From positions 1 to 64,000 of the forward strand of contig CAZFQL010000011.1 in NCBI GenBank assembly GCA_964520905.1: DNA of 64,000 nt. The letters run 5' to 3'. This stretch comes from JAGVIE01 sp964520905. GTDB taxonomy: Bacteria; Bacteroidota; Ignavibacteria; UBA10030; SZUA-254. The translations under genes and the position numbers were made by a program. The notes under the pieces are model-generated. The model was not told where the DNA came from. It saw nothing but the letters and a program-made list of their open reading frames with translations, and did no database searches. Below, one piece after another: positions 1 through 6,833 of the stretch (position 1 is the first letter of the stretch; every line of letters begins with the position of its first letter).

Positions 1-26
1 CCTTTCTTTGATACTACCTTTTCTCC

Positions 27-1472
27 ATGTCCTATTTTCTGGGAAAGATCAAAGTTATAGATTTAATTGGAGATATAACGAAAGATAATCCGGTTAAATA
101 TTATAACCTTTTGTTAAGGGCAAAAATCCTTGAAGAAATAATTGGGAAAGTAAAACAAGATGAGATGGTTCAATTCACTCATTATTCGTTTAGAGATTAT
201 TATGTAGCAAAATCTTTAATAGGAGTATTTGCAGATAAAGAAGTACTTGCGCGGTTCTTTGCAAAAAAAGAAGAACATAATTCCCTTATCTTATTATGCG
301 GAATTGAGCAACAGCCTGAAATTGTTCACGTGATACTCGAGCGATTGCTCGAGCTCGGTAAGGTCAATTTGGCTGTGGATTGCTTCTGTAACACGTTTCA
401 CGACAAACTTCCCGGTGTTCAAAAGAAGATCTCTGACGAGATGATACAACAATTTAAAAAAGATAAGTACTATAGAGAACATCGATTACTGTGGGATATC
501 TCAAGGTACGGCCACCGAATTCTTACGAGGGAACTAGAAAATTATATCGAGGAGATAACCCAAAAGAATATTATCCTTAAGATTGATTGGGAAATTTTGA
601 AATGTGAGAAACTGAATCTGGGAGATATTGAAGACAAATACAAAAGGACATTCCGTTACCAGTATCTGAAATTCTTATGTCCCAAAGAGTATCATGAGTT
701 GTACGACAGGCTGGCTAATTCATCATATGCACAAAACGAAGAAGGTTTCAATCTGTTTAGGGAGTTGCAGAAGGTTTGTTCTATTGACGACCTGTTAGTT
801 TTAGTTGTAAACACAAAGTATAATTCAAAACTGAGGGCGCACATTGTTCGTGAGCTTAGGGGGCATAGTAGGGATTCTGAAATTTCGATTGAAAAAATAT
901 TGGATCATCTTAAGACAACTCAACAATTTTTTCGAAATGAGTGCGAGGAATATAGGTGGGAAGTTACGGCGTGTCGTCTTTATTATCTCGACTATTTGCA
1001 AATAGAACAAAATATCATCATTTCAGACGATGATCCCATTGCTACCGACTTAGTAAAGCAGTTTTGGCTTGAAAGCTCAGAAAGTATCCAATTAAGGATT
1101 GTGCTTAATTCAGGCAAATTACCCCAATACATTCAATTCTTGATTGACTTATTAGGAAGGTATAAATCGAATAAGCAAGTTGATATAGCACATTTCTTTG
1201 ATCTTTGGGAAGAAGAATTTTTCGATGAAGCGGATTTTGTATCTCAGGAGGATTTCGAAATACTGCCAGTGTACAAGCTAAAAGATTTTGAAGAAGATAC
1301 GTATGAGATTCTTATTAAATGTCTGGCACTAGAAAATTTAGGAAATATACAAAGCTCTAAAAGTAAAGAACTGTTGGTGAAGTACTCATCTTCTGAAAAT
1401 ACCAAGTTAAGAAGAGTGGCAGAGTTGGCTTTGAACAAAACAAAACCTCAGGAAAAGCAAGAGTACGAATAG
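27..1472 (+). CDS. C-terminal part of a NACHT/STAND-like protein (probably truncated)
   Basis: Function not recognised as a whole. Residues 49-64 contain the pattern QFTHYSFRDYYVAKSL, which resembles the end of NACHT NTPase modules (F-x-H-x-S-F-x-E/D-Y-x-x-A); the rest is helical, Leu/Glu-rich and HEAT-like, as in sensor halves of STAND proteins. The ATG at 27 has no Shine-Dalgarno sequence, so it is unlikely to be a real start. An in-frame TGA lies at 9-11, while the residues around it (FL-stop-YYLFSMSYFLGK) read as continuous protein. The N-terminal NTPase is therefore either broken here or lies outside the window. The gene ends 6 bases before the nuclease-like gene at 1479, which suggests a two-gene operon. 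The family assignment rests on one motif plus the helical tail. Confidence 0.5.
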   Translation: MSYFLGKIKVIDLIGDITKDNPVKYYNLLLRAKILEEIIGKVKQDEMVQFTHYSFRDYYVAKSLIGVFADKEVLARFFAKKEEHNSLILLCGIEQQPEIVHVILERLLELGKVNLAVDCFCNTFHDKLPGVQKKISDEMIQQFKKDKYYREHRLLWDISRYGHRILTRELENYIEEITQKNIILKIDWEILKCEKLNLGDIEDKYKRTFRYQYLKFLCPKEYHELYDRLANSSYAQNEEGFNLFRELQKVCSIDDLLVLVVNTKYNSKLRAHIVRELRGHSRDSEISIEKILDHLKTTQQFFRNECEEYRWEVTACRLYYLDYLQIEQNIIISDDDPIATDLVKQFWLESSESIQLRIVLNSGKLPQYIQFLIDLLGRYKSNKQVDIAHFFDLWEEEFFDEADFVSQEDFEILPVYKLKDFEEDTYEILIKCLALENLGNIQSSKSKELLVKYSSSENTKLRRVAELALNKTKPQEKQEYE

Positions 1473-1478
1473 GACAAA

Positions 1479-2525
1479 ATGGAAACCCAAATTGATGTTA
1501 ATTCTGAGTTATACTTCAACGAAAAACTGAATCTTCGGCTCAACCAGTTAACGGTCCCTGATGTTAAGCTTGTTCTTCATCGGTGTTTTGAGATTCCGTC
1601 TCAATACATGAACGGAGAAGCAGCCATTTGTCCGTGGAATAAATCCGATAGTCTTTACTCAGATTTTGGGAGGTTTGATCAGAAAATAGATTTTGGCAAA
1701 GACTTCTGTGTTATTTTTGAGTTGAAGGTTAGCACTGAAGCAACCGTTGGTCAGATCGATAAATATCTGTCATACATTGCCGCTACGGGATACAAAAAAG
1801 GATATGTAATATTAATGACAAGGAACGAACTTGCATCTCAGAAACTTGGATATGATGAATTGCTCAAAAAGAATCCGAATTTACTTTTTGTTACGTGGGG
1901 GCAATTTGAATCCCGCTTGAATTCGATTGCGGATAAAATAGAAACGCCAAAGAAACATACAGAAAACTTCTTGTCATTAATATCTTATCTTACCGATATT
2001 CAAAAGCGTAGTGAAAGATTAATAGACCAGCCTTCGCCTCCTCCTATTGAAATTCAGAAATGGATTAATTCGTTAACACAGGCACCCGAGCCGAAGAAAA
2101 AAGGTCGTTTTTTGGTCTGGAATAATCGGGAAGAATTTTGGGATGAGCTTATTGAAAGATTAACTAGGCACACTCAGGTTCAAAGTTTTTCAGCATTTCG
2201 TTTTGATTTTTATGAATATCTAATGAGATGGGCTTTCCATGAAAAGAATATTTACTTAGATATTTATGAAGATAAGAACTATGAATACCTCTACAACTAC
2301 TTTATCCAGTACATCTATCCAGAAAAAGGCAAGCTTTTGTCCGCACAATATTCAGAATTGTATTACCGTTTTCTTTTAATTAGAAAAGATGAGGTGTTCG
2401 AAACCTCTCGACATTTTGTCTTCTTCAAGAAATGTGGAAAGCTCTGGTATATTTATATCGTAGAAAAATGTATAAGTAAAAGCGATGTACCGTACTTTCG
2501 TTTGTCGGATTTAAAATTTGAATAG
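1479..2525 (+). CDS. PD-(D/E)XK nuclease-like protein with unknown C-terminal domain
   Basis: 348 aa. Residues 60-110 look like a PD-(D/E)XK nuclease core: an acidic strand around Asp71, then E81-x-K83 in the context FELKVST, followed by GQIDKYLSY, which matches the conserved Q-x-x-K/R-Y helix of this fold. Residues 190-348 form a separate aromatic-rich region that I do not recognise. The gene starts 6 bases after the NACHT-like gene, so the two are probably co-transcribed. In known antiviral STAND systems the nuclease is usually fused to the NTPase; here it would be a separate polypeptide. Nuclease activity is inferred from the motif only. A palindromic repeat block and a transposase gene follow directly. 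Confidence 0.55.
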   Translation: METQIDVNSELYFNEKLNLRLNQLTVPDVKLVLHRCFEIPSQYMNGEAAICPWNKSDSLYSDFGRFDQKIDFGKDFCVIFELKVSTEATVGQIDKYLSYIAATGYKKGYVILMTRNELASQKLGYDELLKKNPNLLFVTWGQFESRLNSIADKIETPKKHTENFLSLISYLTDIQKRSERLIDQPSPPPIEIQKWINSLTQAPEPKKKGRFLVWNNREEFWDELIERLTRHTQVQSFSAFRFDFYEYLMRWAFHEKNIYLDIYEDKNYEYLYNYFIQYIYPEKGKLLSAQYSELYYRFLLIRKDEVFETSRHFVFFKKCGKLWYIYIVEKCISKSDVPYFRLSDLKFE

Positions 2526-2587
2526 CATTGCAAATATTTATGTGATGCTATCGAAATGAAGTTACTATTTTGAGTAATATAACTATG

Positions 2588-2750
2588 TCGCTCCTACGGA
2601 GCTTAATGAAATGTTTTTTAATTATCTATATACATATCGTCCCTACGGGACTAACAAGATGATAGCTCTAAAGAAGATTAAACTATCCCCGTAGGGGATA
2701 AATGTATATAGATTGAAAAAGAAGATGAACAAAGCTCCGTTAGGAGCGAA
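2588..2750. repeat. Nested palindromic REP-like block upstream of the RAYT gene
   Basis: Four short hairpins are seen: GCTCC-TAC-GGAGC at 2590-2602, GTCCC-TAC-GGGAC at 2639-2651, TATCCCC-GTA-GGGGATA at 2684-2700 and GCTCC-GTTA-GGAGC at 2734-2747. The first and fourth are reverse complements apart from one extra T. The flank ATCTATATACATA (2624-2636) is matched in inverted orientation by TGTATATAGAT at 2703-2713, so the block also forms one large imperfect palindrome. Inverted REP pairs like this are the known targets of the REP-associated tyrosine transposase family, one of which is encoded immediately downstream. Confidence 0.75.
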
Positions 2751-2757
2751 ATAAAAA

Positions 2758-3219
2758 ATGGCAAACACATTTACACAAATTTATATTCATGTAGTGTTTT
2801 CGGTTAAACAGCGAGTATCATTGATCCAAAATGAGTGGCGTGAAGAATTGCACAAATACATTGCAGGTATAATTCAAAATAAAGATCATAAACATCTCGC
2901 CATTAACACAATGCCCGATCATATTCATATCTTTATCGGCATGAAATCGGATACCTCGCTCTCTGAATTAGTCCGTGATCTGAAAGCGAATTCATCAAAA
3001 TGGATCAATGAGAAAAAATTCCTCAAAACAAAATTCCAATGGCAGGAGGGCTATGGAGCTTTTTCATACTCACATTCTCAATTGGATGAAGTAATTCATT
3101 ATATTCAAGAACAACAAGAACACCACAAGAAACGGACATTTAAGGAAGAGTACACATCGTTACTTAAGAAATATGATGTACCGTATGATTCAAAATATGT
3201 TTTCGATATTGAGGAATAG
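2758..3219 (+). mobile_element. REP-associated tyrosine transposase (RAYT), IS200/IS605 Y1 family
   Basis: 153 aa, a complete single-domain Y1 transposase. The HUH metal site is His55-Ile-His57 in MPDHIHIF, and the nucleophile is probably Tyr115 in VIHYIQEQQEHH; the WQEGYGAFSYS segment before it is characteristic of RAYT-type enzymes. Such proteins nick and rejoin single-stranded DNA at REP palindromes. The gene starts 10 bases after the last hairpin of the 2588-2750 block and has no tnpB partner. It looks like a domesticated or REP-mobilising transposase rather than a full IS605. The hairpins sit on its 5' side; I see no matching pair on its 3' side. Confidence 0.9.
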
Positions 3220-3239
3220 CAATACTATTTCTTAAACAG

Positions 3240-3344
3240 ATGGAAAACAAAAATCAAATTATTGAAACATTAGTCGATATCTGCCACCGTCTCTATACTA
3301 AAGATTTCGTTACTGCAACCGACGGCAATTTTTGTTTTTTATAG
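3240..3344 (+). pseudogene. Broken 5' end of a class II aldolase gene
   Basis: A 34-codon reading frame begins MENKNQIIETLVDICHRLY and reaches TATDGN before running into unrelated sequence and a TAG. Residues 14-30 (ICHRLYTKDFVTATDGN) match residues 10-26 of the intact aldolase at 4414, and the DNA over this stretch is nearly identical with a few synonymous changes. Homology stops at about 3331, just before the operator of the MNT/HEPN pair. I read this as the original aldolase start, cut off when the MNT/HEPN segment arrived, or as a duplicated fragment. Confidence 0.8.
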
Positions 3345-3377
3345 ACAAAAGTCTATATTTATAGACATAAGTCCATA
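3340..3377. promoter_or_regulatory. Tandem palindromic operator upstream of the HTH-MNT gene
   Basis: TATAGAC-AAAA-GTCTATA at 3340-3357 is a perfect 7-base inverted repeat. A second copy, TATAGAC-ATAA-GTCCATA, lies at 3360-3377 with one mismatch. The copies are 20 bases apart centre to centre, about two helical turns, so bound dimers would share one face of the DNA. AAAGGA at 3377-3382 then precedes the ATG at 3388. Such an arrangement suits autoregulation by the winged-helix domain of the downstream protein; that link is inferred. Confidence 0.65.
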
Positions 3378-3387
3378 AAGGAATTAT

Positions 3388-4005
3388 ATGATCGTAAATA
3401 GAGTTTTTGATGAATTGTTTCGGACGTGGTCACATGTTGCAGTCCTTAGAGCATTGCAAGATACCGCCACAGGTTTTACCGGAAACGAAGTGGCGCGAGT
3501 ATCTGGGATGGATCCCAAAGCGGCACTGAAGGCGCTAACCTCGCTTGAAAATTTAGGAATTGTCCGCCGTCAGCGTGGTGGGCGAGACCATATCTTTACT
3601 CTCAATCGCAATCATTATCTCATGGAGCATGGGGTTATTCCGCTTTTCAAAATCGAACAGCGATTTTATGAAGAAGTAAAAACTGCTATTGCCAATGCCG
3701 TAAAACGACAAGCTCTAAGTGTTATTCTTTTTGGCAGTGTTGCTCTTGGGGAAGAAACTCCTCAAAGCGATCTTGACATATGCTGTATTGTGAAGAATAA
3801 ACCTCAACAAGAGAAGCTGCAATCAATCTTAGATAGCATCAGCCCAACTCTTCACAACCGCTTCGGTGTTAAAGTTGGTCCAATCTTTTTCACTTTGGGC
3901 GAATTCAAGAAAAAAGCATCTAAGCGAAATCAGTTGATAATACAAATACTTGAGCAGGGGAAAATCATAACCGGTAAAAATCCGAAGGCGTTGTTACATG
4001 ACTAA
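3388..4005 (+). CDS. Winged-HTH and MNT-type nucleotidyltransferase fusion (probable antitoxin-like partner)
   Basis: 205 aa. Residues 1-85 form a MarR/ArsR-like winged helix (GFTGNEVARVSGMDPKAALK, then a basic wing RRQRGGRDH). Residues 112-135 carry the minimal nucleotidyltransferase signature: FGS at 115-117 and SDLD at 127-130. In MNT/HEPN toxin-antitoxin systems the MNT protein adenylylates and silences the HEPN partner; a built-in DNA-binding domain would let it control its own operon. The start is supported by AAAGGA 5 bases upstream. It overlaps the next gene by 8 bases, so the two are co-translated. The tandem palindrome just upstream is its likely operator. Confidence 0.8.
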   Translation: MIVNRVFDELFRTWSHVAVLRALQDTATGFTGNEVARVSGMDPKAALKALTSLENLGIVRRQRGGRDHIFTLNRNHYLMEHGVIPLFKIEQRFYEEVKTAIANAVKRQALSVILFGSVALGEETPQSDLDICCIVKNKPQQEKLQSILDSISPTLHNRFGVKVGPIFFTLGEFKKKASKRNQLIIQILEQGKIITGKNPKALLHD

Positions 4006-4408
4006 ACGAACATCTCGAAAAGCTGTTGATCGTTTACGATACCAGGATTACAAAAAAGCTGCTGAGCATTTTTACGAAGCGACTGAAGTTGCTATGGAAT
4101 ATTCCTACTGGACTGCCGCGGGAGTATTGATTGTTCATTCGGCAATAGCTTATGCTGATGCAATTTCGATTAAGCTATCCGGGCAGAAAAGCTCCAGCAC
4201 AAACCACGAAGATGCAATCGCATTAGTCAATGATGCCGTTGCAGACGGAGAGACAAAGAGAACCGCGATCAATCAACTGAGAAGAATCATCGAAGAAAAA
4301 ACGAAAGTCTCGTATTCCGGGGACCTCTATGAAGAATCATTGATTCGTGGACTCTGGAAGCGACTCGAGAGATTTCAAACTTGGGCAGTGGGAATTTTAG
4401 AGCGATAA
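3998..4408 (+). CDS. HEPN-domain-like small helical protein, partner of the MNT gene
   Basis: 136 aa, all-helical and charged. Position directly after the MNT gene, size and composition fit the HEPN partner of MNT/HEPN pairs, and the central stretch with HSAIAYADAISIKL resembles HEPN helix packing. I do not see a clear R-x(4-6)-H ribonuclease motif, so it may be a non-catalytic or divergent HEPN. It overlaps the upstream gene by 8 bases and ends 5 bases before the aldolase ATG, so the aldolase may depend on this operon's promoter. HEPN identity is inferred from context as much as from sequence. Confidence 0.6.
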   Translation: MTKRTSRKAVDRLRYQDYKKAAEHFYEATEVAMEYSYWTAAGVLIVHSAIAYADAISIKLSGQKSSSTNHEDAIALVNDAVADGETKRTAINQLRRIIEEKTKVSYSGDLYEESLIRGLWKRLERFQTWAVGILER

Positions 4409-4413
4409 AAAGT

Positions 4414-5208
4414 ATGATCGATTCGACAAAATATTCTGCATTGATTGTTGAAATCTGCCACCGTCTCTATGCTAAAGATTTCGTCACTGCGACCGACGGC
4501 AATGTAAGCGTTCGGTTGGAAAACGGCAACATACTCACCACTCGTACCGCTATCAATAAAGGCATGGTAACTGCTGAGGATCTGGTTGAGATAGACCTCC
4601 AAGGGAATGCCATTTCAAAATCCGAAATCCTCCCGCAAAGCGGGACGAAATCCGAAATCTATCTTCGTCCATCTACTGAAATCGGGATGCATTTATATAT
4701 CTACTCTCAGCGTCCCGATGTCAACGCTATTGTCCATGCTCACCCGCCGTATGCAACCGGTTTTGCAACTGCTCGTCAGCCACTAAATGAATGTTTATTC
4801 CCTGAAGTAGTAGTTGGTCTTGGTGCAATACCTCTTGCAGAATATGCGACACCTTCAACGGAAGAAGTCGCAAATTCTTTGGCGCCTTTTGTTAAGGTGG
4901 CTGATGCCATACTGCTTTCCAATCATGGCGTTGTAACGTATGGGAAAGATTTGTGGGACGCTTTTTTCAAGTTGGAAAAAGTTGAACATGCAGCACACAT
5001 CACCTTCGTTGCCCGGATGTTGGGTGGAGAGAAGCCGCTTTCACCTGAAGACATTGAAAAACTTCGTGAAATCAGTCAACAATCGTATGGTAAAGATTTT
5101 GCAAACAAGATCGCATGTAAGACGAGTTGCTCTGATGAAGAAAAATCCGTACCTTCAACATCAACTGAAGACATCAGAGAACTTGTACGAAAAATGTTGA
5201 ATACATGA
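4414..5208 (+). CDS. Class II aldolase/adducin family protein (fuculose-phosphate aldolase-like)
   Basis: 264 aa from the ATG at 4414; an upstream TTG at 4381 lies inside the preceding gene and is less likely. Zinc ligands are visible: the HAHPP motif and the later SNHGVV histidine; the catalytic Glu is probably in RPSTE. The family cleaves sugar phosphates such as L-fuculose-1-phosphate or epimerises L-ribulose-5-phosphate; the exact substrate cannot be told. Between GNAIS and RPSTE there is an unusual extra stretch of about 12-15 residues encoded by a palindromic repeat (4618-4659). The 3' end overlaps ddl by 4 bases (ATGA). A truncated copy of its 5' end lies at 3240. Confidence 0.85.
   Translation: MIDSTKYSALIVEICHRLYAKDFVTATDGNVSVRLENGNILTTRTAINKGMVTAEDLVEIDLQGNAISKSEILPQSGTKSEIYLRPSTEIGMHLYIYSQRPDVNAIVHAHPPYATGFATARQPLNECLFPEVVVGLGAIPLAEYATPSTEEVANSLAPFVKVADAILLSNHGVVTYGKDLWDAFFKLEKVEHAAHITFVARMLGGEKPLSPEDIEKLREISQQSYGKDFANKIACKTSCSDEEKSVPSTSTEDIRELVRKMLNT
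4618..4659. repeat. In-frame palindromic insertion inside the aldolase gene
   Basis: AAATCCGAAATC occurs at 4618-4629 and again at 4648-4659, bracketing the hairpin CCCGC-AAA-GCGGG at 4632-4644. The encoded residues (KSEILPQSGTKSEI) fall where family members usually have a short turn before the catalytic P-S-x-E segment. A similar CCCGC/GCGGG hairpin occurs in the intergenic repeat near 29884-29900, and related ATTTCGGATT inverted repeats occur near 16394-16447. Confidence 0.6.
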
Positions 5209-6347
5209 AAGCGAAAATCCAAAAGCGAAAAATAAGAATCGGTGTAATCTTTGGCGGGCGTTCGGCTGAACACGAGGTATCCCTTGTCTCAGCCACATCG
5301 ATTATCAACGCGCTTAGCAAGAATAAGTACGATGTAATACCAATCGGAATCACACCGGAAGGAAAGTGGGTTAGCTTTCCCAATGTGCTTAGATGGATGA
5401 AAGAAGGAAATCGCCTTAATACTATTCCCGAGAAAATATTACTCCCTGATCCGGCAAAAAAAGGTTTGGTTGAAATAAATAAGCGTTCCATCAGAGTTAA
5501 CGGAAAAAAGCTCGACGTGGTATTTCCTGTTCTTCACGGAACATTCGGCGAGGACGGCACTATCCAGGGTTTATTCGAACTGGCATCAATTCCATATGTA
5601 GGAGCCGGAGTTCTCGGTTCATCTGTTGGAATGGATAAGGTAATTACAAAACAACTGTGCGAGCAAGCGGGGATACCCGTTACGCCGTACATCTGGTTCT
5701 TGAAAACGGAGTTTAAGAAACAGAGTCGGCAATTTATTAGATTGATCGAACAGAAAATCGGTTATCCATGTTTTATTAAGCCGGCAAATATGGGATCGAG
5801 TGTCGGCATCTCGAAAGCGAGCAATCGAAAACTGCTCATCAAAGCAATTCACATCGCCGCAAAATATGACAGGAAAATTCTTGTTGAAAAGAGTGTTGAA
5901 AATGCGCGTGAGATAGAAATCAGCGTACTCGGCAATGATAATCCAATTGTATCAATCCCCGGTGAGATAATCTCATCAAATGAATTTTATGATTACGATG
6001 CGAAATATGTCGATGGTAAATCTGAATCGATTATTCCTGCACTTATGATGAAGGAAATGATCGGTATGATAAAGGATTTTGCTGTCCGAGGTTTCAAAGC
6101 CATCGATTGCGCAGGCATGGCACGTATAGATTTTCTTGTAGACAGACGAACAAACAAAATTTATCTCAGCGAAATCAACACTATCCCCGGTTTTACTTCC
6201 ATTAGCATGTATCCTAAATTATGGGAGGCATCGGGTATCGTATTTTCTGACTTGCTTGACCGTTTGATTACGCTCGCAATCGAGAAATATCGAGAGAAAA
6301 ACAATCTCCATACATCCTTTAAACCGAAAAAAGAATGGTACAAATAG
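5205..6347 (+). CDS. ddl: D-alanine--D-alanine ligase
   Basis: 380 aa, an ATP-grasp enzyme that joins two D-alanines for peptidoglycan precursor synthesis in the cytoplasm. The N-terminal GGRSAEHEVSLVSA motif, the PVLHGTFGEDGTIQG segment, the GSSVGISKA ATP-binding loop and the C-terminal EINTIPGFT with metal-binding Glu/Asn are all present. Full length for the family, slightly long at the C terminus. It starts within the aldolase stop codon (ATGA overlap), so the two are translationally coupled although functionally unrelated. Confidence 0.97.
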   Translation: MKAKIQKRKIRIGVIFGGRSAEHEVSLVSATSIINALSKNKYDVIPIGITPEGKWVSFPNVLRWMKEGNRLNTIPEKILLPDPAKKGLVEINKRSIRVNGKKLDVVFPVLHGTFGEDGTIQGLFELASIPYVGAGVLGSSVGMDKVITKQLCEQAGIPVTPYIWFLKTEFKKQSRQFIRLIEQKIGYPCFIKPANMGSSVGISKASNRKLLIKAIHIAAKYDRKILVEKSVENAREIEISVLGNDNPIVSIPGEIISSNEFYDYDAKYVDGKSESIIPALMMKEMIGMIKDFAVRGFKAIDCAGMARIDFLVDRRTNKIYLSEINTIPGFTSISMYPKLWEASGIVFSDLLDRLITLAIEKYREKNNLHTSFKPKKEWYK

Positions 6348-6397
6348 ATATCACTTATAATTTGATTTCCATCTAAATATATCTTAAATTTTTTAGC

Positions 6398-6739
6398 ATG
6401 GATAATCAATATTACCGAAAATCCCAACCGAAGTTAAGCGGCTGGTTCAAGAAAGCAATAAGAAAGAAAAGCGTGGTCATCACACTGATAATTGCCCTGC
6501 CTGCGTTATCGTTTATTATTTTCAGCAACAAAGGGATTCTCCAGCGTTATACTCTGGAAAACGAGAAGCGTGACATGCTACAGAAGATACAACAAGCTCA
6601 AATTGAACAGCGCCGGTTACAACACGAATCGAAAGCGCTTGATTCTGATCCGAAGGCGATTGAAAAAGTTGCCCGGGAAAAGTACGGTATGATCAAAGAT
6701 GGTGAGACCGTATATAAGGTGAAGAAAGAGCAACGATAG
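6398..6739 (+). CDS. Septum formation initiator family protein (DivIC/FtsB-like)
   Basis: 113 aa. A basic cytoplasmic N terminus is followed by one membrane segment (residues about 27-45), a short coiled coil (ENEKRDMLQKIQQAQIEQ) and the family-typical end EKVAREKYGMIKDGETVYKV. DivIC/FtsB proteins link FtsL and FtsQ in the divisome on the outer face of the inner membrane. Gene position 50 bases after ddl places it in a cell-wall/division context. Size and layout match the family well. Confidence 0.85.
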   Translation: MDNQYYRKSQPKLSGWFKKAIRKKSVVITLIIALPALSFIIFSNKGILQRYTLENEKRDMLQKIQQAQIEQRRLQHESKALDSDPKAIEKVAREKYGMIKDGETVYKVKKEQR

Positions 6740-6833
6740 TATTGACCTCCAATATAAAAAGCTTGCCGATTCAGCGTAAGGATTCGACCCGGGCTGGGCG
6801 CCAATTTTTTAAATCTTGCAACGCCTAATACCA

